From an uncultured Bacilli bacterium (lineage in GTDB: Bacteria > Bacillota_I > Bacilli_A > RF39 > UBA660): a DNA stretch of 21,785 bases. The notes below the pieces were generated by a model that was given only the letters and a program-made list of their open reading frames with translations, was not told the DNA's origin and did no database searches. Position 1 is the first letter of the stretch. The number at the start of each line of letters is the position of its first letter. A program made the position numbers and the translations under genes. Shown piece by piece: positions 15,413 to 21,785 of the stretch. Where the stretch lies: positions 1 to 21,785 of the forward strand of contig CAKOSE010000017.1 in the NCBI GenBank assembly GCA_934102055.1, in the 5' to 3' direction.

Positions 15413-15488
15413 TGGTGTCCCGCAGGCGACTCGAACGCCTGACCCTTTGATTAAAAGTCAAATGCTCTACCTACTGAGCTAGCGGGAC
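15413..15488 (-). tRNA. tRNA-Lys(TTT)
   Basis: The 76-nt cloverleaf has acceptor GTCCCGC/GCGGGAC, anticodon loop CTTTTAA, T stem AGGCG/CGCCT and encoded CCA. Confidence 0.97.
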
Positions 15489-15497
15489 ATTAATTAG

Positions 15498-15572
15498 TGG
15501 CTGCCTCGGCTAGATTCGAACTAGCGAATGTCAGAGTCAAAGTCTGATGCCTTACCACTTGGCTACGAGGCA
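15498..15572 (-). tRNA. tRNA-Gln(TTG)
   Basis: The 75-nt cloverleaf has the T1-A72 pair usual in tRNA-Gln (TGCCTCG/CGAGGCA), anticodon loop CTTTGAC, discriminator G and encoded CCA. Confidence 0.97.
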
Positions 15573-15577
15573 ATTCG

Positions 15578-15661
15578 TGGTGGAGCGAGATGGATTTGAA
15601 CCATCGAACCCGAAGGAACAGATTTACAGTCTGCCGCGTTTGACCACTTCGCTACCGCTCC
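15578..15661 (-). tRNA. tRNA-Tyr(GTA)
   Basis: This is an 84-nt type II tRNA with acceptor GGAGCGG/TCGCTCC, anticodon loop CTGTAAA, a variable arm and encoded CCA. It begins 3 nt after the 3' end of the split tRNA-Thr. Confidence 0.97.
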
Positions 15662-15704
15662 ATATGGTGCCGAAAATAGGACTTGAACCCACAACCTACT
15701 GATT

Positions 15705-16318
15705 CGTACTACTATAGCTTTCACTACCACATTAAATATGTTTGTAGTCTGGACTTTCTCTTAACCATATCATATGACTTAGGTTCATCGTGTAAAGTCT
15801 CTACACTCGGTATTGCTACCTAGCTCGGGATTGCCATACAAAGAGTAATGTCTTCTACTCTTCCTACCATTCTTATTAGCACCTTTATAAGTTGCTGTTA
15901 AAGAATGACAATTAGGACAAAGTAAAATTAAATTTTCTTCTGAATTATTTAAATAATTACCGTCTATATGTTCGATTTCTAGTGGAATCATATTAGAATA
16001 AGTATTTACCACTCCCCAACCACACAAAGCACATTTAGAATCATATTTTTCAAATAAATAACGCCTTATATGATTTGATATTTGATACTTACCTTTCATA
16101 CCAGTTTCTTCATTATTTTTCCATCTTTTAATGTAATTACAATATTCATATTGCTTTTGACATTGATTGGAACAAAACTTTCTTTCCGAAGAAATAGGTT
16201 CAGCACAATTCAAACAATTCATATTCCTCCTTGCTCCAGGTTTCCCCGACTTAGCGATGTCCACCTTAGATGTTTCCAAATAAGGGTGCAAGATGATTTT
16301 GTATATAATATACATCCT
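15705..16318 (-). mobile_element. Group I intron in tRNA-Thr, with homing endonuclease gene
   Basis: Coordinates run from the base after U36 to the terminal G at 15705. P1 is nine continuous pairs: exon UGU plus AGGAUG against CAUCUUGCA (16287-16295), with the splice-site U paired to G. P2 is CCCUUA/UAAGG with a bulged C. P3 is CAUCG (16255-16259) with CGAUG (15786-15790). P4 is UCGGG (16245-16249) with CCCGA (15825-15829), next to GGAAACC and GGCAAUC. P6 is GGUA-GCAA-UACC (15809-15820). P7 is GACU (15796-15799) with AGUC (15752-15755). P8 is AACC/GGUU, and P9 is ACUAC/GUAGU. The GGGAAACC, GGCAAUC, AGAGACU and AGUCC blocks match the IC3-type tRNA introns of cyanobacteria and proteobacteria. 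An HNH gene sits in the P5 loop. Confidence 0.94.
15785..16222 (-). CDS. Intron-encoded HNH homing endonuclease
   Basis: The 145-residue protein has an N-terminal zinc-finger-like segment (CLNCAEP...KFCSNQCQ, Cys 3, 6, 16, 20) and a basic helical linker. The HNH domain follows: CALCGWG, then LEIEHIDGNYLNNSEENLILLCPNCHSLT. The central HIDG His is the likely base and the Asn and final His complete the motif. Such enzymes cut intron-less alleles so the intron is copied in. The start at 16222 has a strong AAGGAGG within the intron; the open frame continues upstream through tRNA sequence but without a start signal. The last ~16 codons also encode P4', P6, P7 and P3' of the ribozyme, so the gene cannot be lost without damaging the core unless it is cut out exactly. 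Confidence 0.92.
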   Translation of the reverse strand: MNCLNCAEPISSERKFCSNQCQKQYEYCNYIKRWKNNEETGMKGKYQISNHIRRYLFEKYDSKCALCGWGVVNTYSNMIPLEIEHIDGNYLNNSEENLILLCPNCHSLTATYKGANKNGRKSRRHYSLYGNPELGSNTECRDFTR

Positions 16319-16361
16319 ACAAGTCAGTTGCTCTACCAATTGAGCTATTTCGGCAAAAAAA

Positions 16362-16438
16362 TGGTGGGCGATGAGAGACTCGAACTCCCGACCCCTTGCT
16401 TGTAAGGCAAGTGCTCTAACCAACTGAGCTAATCGCCC
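16362..16438 (-). tRNA. tRNA-Val(TAC)
   Basis: The 77-nt cloverleaf has acceptor GGGCGAT/ATCGCCC, anticodon stem CTTGC/GCAAG, loop CTTACAA and encoded CCA. It is the first gene of the array, 7 nt before the split tRNA-Thr. Confidence 0.97.
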
Positions 16439-16468
16439 GTCAAAACATATTAACTGCTGACGTTTATA

Positions 16469-16497
16469 AATATAATATATTCTAGAGTTTTTGTCAA
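16469..16497 (-). promoter_or_regulatory. Promoter of the tRNA array
   Basis: Perfect TTGACA, 17-nt spacer, then TATATT on the minus strand, about 30 nt before tRNA-Val. It is the strongest vegetative promoter in the window, as expected for stable RNA. Confidence 0.85.
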
Positions 16498-16514
16498 TAT
16501 AATTTCTGTTTTTT

Positions 16515-16886
16515 TTAGTTTTTTTTGTGATTTTCTATATTGTATTCTTCTATTTTAGTATTTATCCAATCATCCAAGTTATTCCTTAATATTTCAAATC
16601 CACTCCCAACCTCTTCTATTTTCTTCCTTTTAGGTTTTGCTTTTCTATAATCAATATCCTTAATACTCAACTTCACATGACATGAATTATCATCAACCTC
16701 TACAACTTTTACCCTTATTGTATCTCCAAGATTAACATAATTACTTACATCTTTTACAAAACCATGTGATATTTCTGAAATATGTATAAGTCCACTATAG
16801 TAATCATCTAAATTAACAAACACACCATAATTTTCTATACCAGTTACACTCCCCTCAATAATACTTCCTTTTTTATATTTTGTCAT
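16515..16886 (-). CDS. S1-domain RNA-binding regulator, CvfD/YugI type
   Basis: The 123-residue protein has one S1 domain at about residues 5-77 (GSIIEGSVTGIENYGVFVNL, SGLIHISEISHGFVKDV, VNLGDTIRVKVVEVD, HVKLSIKD). A basic linker PKRKK and a C-terminal helix (GFEILRNNLDDWI) follow. The S1 plus GFexLxxxLxxWI layout is that of YugI (general stress protein 13) and streptococcal CvfD, which bind RNA or ribosomes and act after transcription. The ribosome site AGGAAG precedes ATG. It is transcribed divergently from the Nfu gene, and its end runs into the tRNA promoter region without a clear terminator. Confidence 0.88.
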   Translation of the reverse strand: MTKYKKGSIIEGSVTGIENYGVFVNLDDYYSGLIHISEISHGFVKDVSNYVNLGDTIRVKVVEVDDNSCHVKLSIKDIDYRKAKPKRKKIEEVGSGFEILRNNLDDWINTKIEEYNIENHKKN

Positions 16887-16938
16887 AAAACCACTTCCTT
16901 GTACAATTATAACTTATTTTACTTACTTTTTAAAGCCC

Positions 16939-16967
16939 TTTACAAAGAATAAATTTATATATATAAT
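16939..16967 (+). promoter_or_regulatory. Promoter of the Nfu-type gene
   Basis: TTTACA, 17-nt spacer, perfect TATAAT on the plus strand, about 15 nt before the start codon, giving a very short leader. Confidence 0.7.
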
Positions 16968-16982
16968 TAGATTGGTGATTTT

Positions 16983-17204
16983 ATGAAAGAAAAAGTTTTA
17001 GAAGTAATCAACGATTTAAGACCATTCTTAATGAATGATGGAGGAAACATCGAATTTGTTAAGATTGAAGATAATATCTTATACGTAAGATTACAAGGAG
17101 CATGTATAGGATGTCCTATGAAAGAATTCACTTTAAAAGATGGCATCGAAAAAACTGTACTAGAAAAAGTTCCTGAAATTAAAGAAGTTAGATTAGTAGA
17201 TTAA
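16983..17204 (+). CDS. NifU C-terminal-domain (Nfu-type) iron-sulfur carrier
   Basis: The 73-residue protein is a lone Nfu domain: LRPFLMNDGGNIEFVKIED, then GACIGCPMKEFTLKDGIE with the CxxC that holds an Fe-S cluster between two monomers, then VPEIKEVRLVD. It delivers clusters to apoproteins. The SS of the usual CPSSxxTL is replaced by MK, a minor change. GGTGAT acts as ribosome site. No other suf or nif genes are in the window. It converges with the YutH-like gene, the stops being 13 nt apart. Confidence 0.93.
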   Translation: MKEKVLEVINDLRPFLMNDGGNIEFVKIEDNILYVRLQGACIGCPMKEFTLKDGIEKTVLEKVPEIKEVRLVD

Positions 17205-17217
17205 TAAACAAACTATT

Positions 17218-18108
17218 CTATTTCTTTACCCATTCAATATATGGTATATTATAATCTCCATATCCCTTAAAGATAATTGCTAATAAATTTAGTATATTAT
17301 CTTTTTTATTTATAATTTCTGTTAAACCATATTCACCCTTGCCTTTCTCTATTATATCCTCATAAAGATCAAAATAATATGACGGAAAACATATCCTAGA
17401 TATTAATATTATTATATTTTCTCTTTTCATTCCCTTAATAAATGAAAGAACTATTTCACTTGAATAATTATTTGTTAAAACATACGATTTTAAATATTCT
17501 CCTATATCTCTTTCTTTACAATCTACAACAAAATTCAAAGGATTCAAAAACTCTAACAAATCCATATCTGTTCTAATTCTTCTATGAGATACTTGTTTTT
17601 GTGTAACAATTTGATTATTATTTAAATAACTTATCCCATTTTCCCATATTCCTATAAAATAATCTATTGAATCATTTATTATCTTGTACTTATTACTCAT
17701 TTGAGAAAATTGATAACTTATATAATCAATTTTTTGTGACCAATTATAACTCCAATTAGATTTATCAAGCAACTTATAATTCTTCGCTTCAACATTGAAA
17801 TTGAAACTTATTACATCCTCATATGTTATTATTCTATTCTTAATATTTGGCATCCTCATTAAAATATATAACCTATTACCATATGGGAATATTATATTTC
17901 CTTCCTTTGTAAGAAATATTTCATATCCTATTAACCCTAAGTTAAGAAGCATATTATTTAAATCATATAACTCTTGCAACTCCTCTAAAGCACGGTTATA
18001 AGGATAAATACCATAACTATTATTTAAATAACTAAAATAATAATTATTATTTATTTTTTTTATCTCCTGAATATTTATATTATAAAAAAATAAAATAGCA
18101 TTATTCAT
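17218..18108 (-). CDS. YutH/CotS-like spore coat-associated kinase-fold protein
   Basis: The 296-residue protein resembles YutH and CotS, Bacillus coat-associated proteins of the protein-kinase/aminoglycoside phosphotransferase fold. It has the N-terminal lobe pattern (YGIYPYNRALEELQELYDL, LTKEGNIIFPYGNRLYILMRM). The linker YNWSQKIDYISYQFSQ ends in SIDYFIGIWENGISYL. HRRIRTDMDLLEFLNPLNFVVD, then RDIGEYLKSYV, closes the match. The HxD of active kinases reads HRR here and the Mg-binding DFD is VVD with weak context, so activity is doubtful. The ribosome site is GAGGGA. It lies 44 nt downstream of parE in the same direction. The identification rests on motif order, not on a database search. Confidence 0.65.
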   Translation of the reverse strand: MNNAILFFYNINIQEIKKINNNYYFSYLNNSYGIYPYNRALEELQELYDLNNMLLNLGLIGYEIFLTKEGNIIFPYGNRLYILMRMPNIKNRIITYEDVISFNFNVEAKNYKLLDKSNWSYNWSQKIDYISYQFSQMSNKYKIINDSIDYFIGIWENGISYLNNNQIVTQKQVSHRRIRTDMDLLEFLNPLNFVVDCKERDIGEYLKSYVLTNNYSSEIVLSFIKGMKRENIIILISRICFPSYYFDLYEDIIEKGKGEYGLTEIINKKDNILNLLAIIFKGYGDYNIPYIEWVKK

Positions 18109-18152
18109 AATATTCCCTCAATAAATAATATGAATGTTGCTATTTTTTATTA

Positions 18153-20054
18153 TTAGATTTTATAATCATCTTCCAAAGAAAACTCTACATTTTCTTCAAT
18201 CCATTCTTTTCTTGGTTCTACTTTATCTCCCATCAAAACACTTACCCTTTTCTCTGCAAGAGAGGCATCATCTATATTTACCTTTATTAACGATCTAGTA
18301 AGTGGATTCATTGTAGTTTCCCATAACTGATCATAATTCATTTCCCCTAAACCTTTATATCTTTGTATTTCACATTTCTTTCCATCAGTTAGTTCTTTTA
18401 ACTCATCATTATCATATGCATAAGACACATTTTTTCCAGAAGTTACCTTATAAAGTGGAGGCATTGCTATATAAAGTTTTCCAAGCTCTATTAATGGTCT
18501 CATAAATCTATAAAAAAACGTCAATAATAAAACCTGAATATGTGCCCCATCATCATCAGCATCAGTCATTATTATAACTTTATCATACTGAATATCGCTT
18601 GGAACAAAATCAGAACCAGAACCTGCTCCTATAGTATGAATCATTGTATTAATTTCCTCATTTTTTAATATATCTTCCATTTTAGCTTTTTCCGTATTCA
18701 AAACTTTTCCCCTAAGAGGAAGTATCGCTTGGAATTTTCTATCTCTTCCTTGTTTCGCAGATCCACCTGCAGAATCCCCTTCGACTAAAAACAATTCATT
18801 TTTTGTTTTATCCTTTCCACCAGCAGGAACAAATTTCCCAGACAAATTCTTTTCTTTTGAATTTTTACTCTTACCCTTTCGTATTTCTTCTCTCGCTTTT
18901 CGTGCTGCTTCTCTTGCTTGTTTACTCTTTAAAGACTTTTCTATTATTTCTGTTGCAATTTTCTTGTTTTCTTCTAAAAAGAATAATAATTTTTCTGTTG
19001 TTACTGATTCAACAGCAGTTCTTGCCGCCGGAGATCCAAGCTTAGATTTTGTTTGTCCCTCAAATTGTAACTTATCCTCTGGAATTTTTAAAGATATAAC
19101 CGCAGTTAATCCCTCTCTTACATCACTACCATCAAAACCCTTTTCCTTGTTTTTAAAATAATTATTGTTTTTAGCATAATCATTAAATACCTTAGTTAAA
19201 GCAGTCTTAAACCCAACCTCATGAGTTCCTCCATCTGTAGTTTTTACATTATTTACAAACGATACTATGTTCTCATTATATGAATCAGTATATTGAAACG
19301 CTATATCAACTTCTATACCATTTCTAGTTCCCTCAAACGTATATACATTATGAAGCGTTTTCTTATTTTCATTTATCATATCTACAAAAGAAGATAACCC
19401 ATCCTCATAATGAAATTTTTCATCTTTTTTATCCTCTTCATCTATTAACTCTACTGTTAACCCTTTCAAAAGAAAAGCACTCTCTTGCATTCTTTCTCTT
19501 ATTGTTGTATACGAAAATGTTGCACCCTTAAATATCTCATAATCAGGCATAAATCTTACTGTAGTACCATGTTTACTAGTAGTTCCTATTTTTTGCAAAG
19601 GCACTACAACCCTTCCACCATTTTCAAATTTTATATAATACTCATAACCATCTCTTCTAATTGTTACCTCACACCACTTAGAAAGAGCATTTACAACAGA
19701 AGCACCAACACCATGTAATCCTCCAGATACCTTATAACCACTAGTTTCAAATTTACCTCCAGCATGAAGCACTGTAAAAATTACCTCAGGAGTTGTTTTA
19801 CCACTTGAATGCATCCCAACAGGAAGTCCTCTTCCTTTATCTTCAACACTTACACTTCCATCTTCATGAATTATTATCTTTATATAATCTCCAAAACCAT
19901 TTATAACTTCATCTATAGAGTTATCTACTATTTCCCATACTAAATGATGTAGTCCTCTCTTATCAGTTGAGCCTATATACATACCAGGTCTTTTTCTTAC
20001 AGCATCAAGACCCTCAAGAATTTTTATACTATTTTCATCATATTTTAGTGCCAT
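18153..20054 (-). CDS. parE: DNA topoisomerase IV subunit B
   Basis: ParE is the ATPase subunit of topoisomerase IV, which decatenates daughter chromosomes. The 633 residues include the GHKL ATPase (EIVDNSIDE at 41-49, KGRGLPVGMH, SGGLHGVGASVVNAL) and the transducer domain (QTKSKLG, K337). The TOPRIM core has LVEGDSAGGSAKQGRD with E425 and TDADDDGAHIQVLL with D498, D500 and D502. The AHIQ reading, NELFLVEGDS and the KFVPA segment are ParE rather than GyrB features. The start at 20054 is preceded by GGAG 9 nt away; upstream Met codons have no ribosome site. Unusually, parC does not follow; the next gene is YutH-like. Confidence 0.96.
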   Translation of the reverse strand: MALKYDENSIKILEGLDAVRKRPGMYIGSTDKRGLHHLVWEIVDNSIDEVINGFGDYIKIIIHEDGSVSVEDKGRGLPVGMHSSGKTTPEVIFTVLHAGGKFETSGYKVSGGLHGVGASVVNALSKWCEVTIRRDGYEYYIKFENGGRVVVPLQKIGTTSKHGTTVRFMPDYEIFKGATFSYTTIRERMQESAFLLKGLTVELIDEEDKKDEKFHYEDGLSSFVDMINENKKTLHNVYTFEGTRNGIEVDIAFQYTDSYNENIVSFVNNVKTTDGGTHEVGFKTALTKVFNDYAKNNNYFKNKEKGFDGSDVREGLTAVISLKIPEDKLQFEGQTKSKLGSPAARTAVESVTTEKLLFFLEENKKIATEIIEKSLKSKQAREAARKAREEIRKGKSKNSKEKNLSGKFVPAGGKDKTKNELFLVEGDSAGGSAKQGRDRKFQAILPLRGKVLNTEKAKMEDILKNEEINTMIHTIGAGSGSDFVPSDIQYDKVIIMTDADDDGAHIQVLLLTFFYRFMRPLIELGKLYIAMPPLYKVTSGKNVSYAYDNDELKELTDGKKCEIQRYKGLGEMNYDQLWETTMNPLTRSLIKVNIDDASLAEKRVSVLMGDKVEPRKEWIEENVEFSLEDDYKI

Positions 20055-20073
20055 ATCTATCATCTCCATAAAC

Positions 20074-20102
20074 ATTATAACAGAAAAATCCTATTTTTTA
20101 AA
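20074..20102 (-). promoter_or_regulatory. Promoter of parE
   Basis: The minus strand has TTTAAA, a 17-nt spacer and perfect TATAAT, about 20 nt before the parE start. Confidence 0.65.
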
Positions 20103-20108
20103 AAAGAA

Positions 20109-20122
20109 TGTAAAATTTTACA
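20109..20122. repeat. 14-bp perfect palindrome between parE and the glycosyltransferase gene
   Basis: TGTAAAATTTTACA is fully symmetric and lies 6 bp upstream of the parE -35. It may be an operator or simply AT-rich chance. Its TGTAAA half resembles the arms at 9627-9666. Confidence 0.4.
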
Positions 20123-20193
20123 CTCTACACACATATTTATTACTTAATTATACCCCTTTTTATAACATATACTATATAGAAAGGAGTTTTTAT

Positions 20194-21252
20194 ATGCATA
20201 AATACAAAGTAGCAGTCTATGCTATATGTAAAGATGAAGAAAAATTTATCAAAAGATGGGTATCATCAATGAAAGAAGCAGATGATATCTATGTACTTGA
20301 TACAGGATCAAAAGATAAATCAGTTAAGCTTTTAAAAGAAGAAAAAGTCCATGTCACAAGTAAAAAAATCAATCCCTTTAGATTTGATGTAGCACGAAAC
20401 GAATCCTTAAAACTTGTCCCAAAAGACGTAAATATCTGTGTTTGCACAGATATCGATGAAGTATTCAATCCAGGATGGAGAGAAAAACTTGAAAATATTT
20501 GGAACGGGAATAGAGTAAGATATAACTACAACTGGGCTTTCTCTGAAGACAATAAAGTTCTTGTAAGCTACTATTTAGATAAAATTCATTCCAGAAACGG
20601 ATACAAATGGAAATACCCAGTTCATGAAGTTTTAATTGGAAATGACAATAATATAATTACTACAAACGAGATTACTCTTAACCATTATCCCGATAAAAAC
20701 AAATCACGTAAAAGTTATCTTCCCTTACTTAAACTAGCAACAAAAGAATTTAAAGACGATCCCAGATGTTTACACTACCTAGGTAGAGAATATATGTACT
20801 ATAACAAAAATGATAAAGCCATCTCCACTCTAAAAAAACACTTAAATTTAAAAACCTCAACATGGAAAGAAGAAAGATCAGCTTCAATGAGATTTATTGG
20901 AAGATGCTATGCCAGAAAAGGAGATCTTTCATCTTCTATAAAATGGTACGATTTATCAATCAAAGAAACCCCTTACTTAAGAGATCCCTACGTAGAAAAA
21001 GCACTTGTTATGTATAAACAAAATAAATATAATGATGTCATTTATCTATGTGAACAAGCACTCGATATCAAACACAATAAAAAAGAATATATAAATGAAA
21101 CATTTAGTTATGACGAAACCATTTACGACTTACTTTCACTTTGTTATTATTACAAAGATAATAACGAACTAGCACTCTTTTACATAAATAAAGCACTTTT
21201 AATTAACCCAACTAATGAAAGACTAAAAGAAAATAAAAGTTTTTTTAAATGA
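20194..21252 (+). CDS. Family 2 glycosyltransferase with C-terminal TPR repeats
   Basis: The 352-residue protein has a GT-A domain at about 1-185: VAVYAICKDEEKFIKRWVSSM, then DDIYVLDTGSKDKSV, with the acidic TDIDEVF (D86, D88) as the metal and nucleotide-sugar site and YPVHEVL before the acceptor region. From about residue 190 to 345 it has TPR-like helical pairs (RCLHYLGREYMYYNKNDKAI, SSIKWYDLSIKETP, YKQNKYNDVIYLCEQAL, LSLCYYYKDNNELALFYI, NKALLINP). TPR-bearing GT2 enzymes often modify peptides or proteins, as with SunS, but the acceptor here is unknown. No membrane segment is seen. AAGGAG precedes ATG. The ZIP gene follows 27 nt downstream and may be co-transcribed. Confidence 0.87.
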   Translation: MHKYKVAVYAICKDEEKFIKRWVSSMKEADDIYVLDTGSKDKSVKLLKEEKVHVTSKKINPFRFDVARNESLKLVPKDVNICVCTDIDEVFNPGWREKLENIWNGNRVRYNYNWAFSEDNKVLVSYYLDKIHSRNGYKWKYPVHEVLIGNDNNIITTNEITLNHYPDKNKSRKSYLPLLKLATKEFKDDPRCLHYLGREYMYYNKNDKAISTLKKHLNLKTSTWKEERSASMRFIGRCYARKGDLSSSIKWYDLSIKETPYLRDPYVEKALVMYKQNKYNDVIYLCEQALDIKHNKKEYINETFSYDETIYDLLSLCYYYKDNNELALFYINKALLINPTNERLKENKSFFK

Positions 21253-21279
21253 TTTTCATATAATTAACTAGGTGATTCT

Positions 21280-21741
21280 ATGAATTTAACAGGATTTATC
21301 TGTTCTCTAGTCGCAGGACTTTCTACCATGATTGGATGTTTATTTATATTAACTAGCAAGAACAAAACACTTAACTTCTTAATATGTGGAATGTCATTTG
21401 CATCATCTATTATGCTCTTCTTATCCATCCTAGATTTACTTCCCTATAGCATTTCTCTTTTTTCTTTTAATTATAACTTTTCACTAAGCTTAATCATCAC
21501 ATTACTATTCTTCACTTTAGGAATTACCTTATCTTTTTGTTTTAATAAAATATTCCCTAGCGATAATAATTTAAATAAAATTGGTCTTATCACTATGCTT
21601 TGCCTTGGTATTCATAATATCCCCGAAGGAATAGTTACTTTCATAACTACTAGTAATGATCTTAATCTAGGCCTTTCCATTACTTTCTCTATTATTATAC
21701 ACAATATTCCTGAAGATTGTAGCCCTCATGTATCACAATAG
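21280..21741 (+). CDS. ZIP-family metal transporter, truncated
   Basis: This is the N-terminal part of a ZupT/ZIP zinc or iron importer of the inner membrane. The 153 residues show about five membrane helices. The helix-4 motif LGIHNIPEGIVTF (H112, N113, P115, E116, G117) is complete. The helix-5 motif IIIHNIPE (H141 to E145) begins, and the sequence then turns into DCSPHVSQ and stops. Family members normally run to about 260-270 residues, with HNIPEG followed by three more helices. The coding signal therefore breaks near 21712. Possible causes are a frameshift, an insertion, or a sequence join close to the window end. AGGTGA precedes the start. Confidence 0.8.
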   Translation: MNLTGFICSLVAGLSTMIGCLFILTSKNKTLNFLICGMSFASSIMLFLSILDLLPYSISLFSFNYNFSLSLIITLLFFTLGITLSFCFNKIFPSDNNLNKIGLITMLCLGIHNIPEGIVTFITTSNDLNLGLSITFSIIIHNIPEDCSPHVSQ

Positions 21742-21750
21742 AAATATAAT

Positions 21751-21777
21751 ATTGGTTTAAAATTAAAAACTACCAAT
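21751..21777. repeat. Inverted repeat ATTGGT...ACCAAT near the window end
   Basis: Six-base arms separated by 15 nt lie just after the truncated ZIP gene. There is no strong T tract, so a terminator is doubtful; it could be the edge of an inserted or joined sequence. Confidence 0.3.
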
Positions 21778-21785
21778 CATAATTT

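Larger units (their letters stand above)
15665..16354 (-). tRNA. tRNA-Thr(TGT), split by a group I intron
   Basis: The 5' exon (16354-16319, 36 nt) and 3' exon (15704-15665, 40 nt) join into a perfect 76-nt tRNA. It has acceptor GCCGAAA/TTTCGGC, D arm GCTC/GAGC, anticodon stem ACTGA/TCAGT and loop CTTGTAA. The T arm GTGGG/CCTAT has two G-T pairs, and CCA is encoded. The anticodon TGT reads Thr ACA and wobble codons. The exons closely resemble my recollection of Bacillus tRNA-Thr(UGU). The 614-nt intron lies between positions 36 and 37, just after the anticodon. The cell must splice it to make this tRNA; no other tRNA-Thr gene is in the window. Confidence 0.95.

Noticed and set aside
16223..16423. 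N-terminal extension of the HNH frame into tRNA-Val and the tRNA-Thr 5' exon
   Set aside because: The extension translates tRNA sequence and has no ribosome site, while the ATG at 16222 has a strong one inside the intron.
18803..19718. Several plus-strand open frames opposite parE
   Set aside because: They lie antisense to highly conserved ParE sequence and have no start signals.

Overview
The window is very AT-rich, densely coded DNA using the standard genetic code (TGG for Trp, TGA as a stop). It looks like an endospore-forming, low-GC Bacillota, most like the gut Bacilli (Erysipelotrichales/RF39-type). The evidence is a phenylalanine T-box, strong AGGAGG ribosome binding sites, a Bacillus-type tRNA array, ParE of Bacillota type, and several proteins known from spore formers: two CotY/CotZ-like coat proteins, a YutH/CotS-like protein, PrsW, a SEDS protein and a KinB-like kinase. 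The lineage is inferred from gene content, not from a database search.

Layout. 89-5340 (minus): a T-box leader drives pheS-pheT, ending in a terminator. Downstream are an AAC(6')-like GNAT and a membrane-anchored, apparently catalytically dead polysaccharide-deacetylase-like protein. 5364-8809 (minus): a translation-related operon, rimM-trmD-unknown-fmt-unknown, whose last gene is an internally duplicated protein. 8882-11275 (minus): a sortase-type surface protein (NPETG signal) behind a promoter framed by a 9-bp inverted repeat, an orphan histidine kinase, and a membrane-tethered PTS EIIB-like protein lacking the phosphorylated cysteine. 11418-14431: two tandem coat-protein genes (plus), a small convergent unknown, and a convergent SEDS/PrsW pair whose stop codons overlap. 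14513-14725: a cold-shock protein.

14944-16438 (minus) is a ten-gene tRNA array with its own promoter and terminator: Val, Thr, Tyr, Gln, Lys, Leu, Ser, fMet, Asp, Phe. The main discovery is here. The tRNA-Thr(UGU) gene is split between positions 36 and 37 by a 614-nt group I intron. P1 (with the splice-site U-G pair), P2, P3, P4, P6, P7, P8, P9 and the terminal G can all be read by eye. The intron carries an HNH homing endonuclease gene in the P5 loop, and the end of that gene also encodes ribozyme core.

16515-21785: an S1-domain regulator (CvfD/YugI type), a divergent Nfu-type Fe-S carrier, a YutH/CotS-like protein, parE without adjacent parC, a glycosyltransferase with TPR repeats, and a ZIP metal transporter that breaks off inside its second HNIPEG motif near the window end. 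The mix is mostly housekeeping information processing interleaved with envelope and sporulation functions; the intron is the only clear mobile element.
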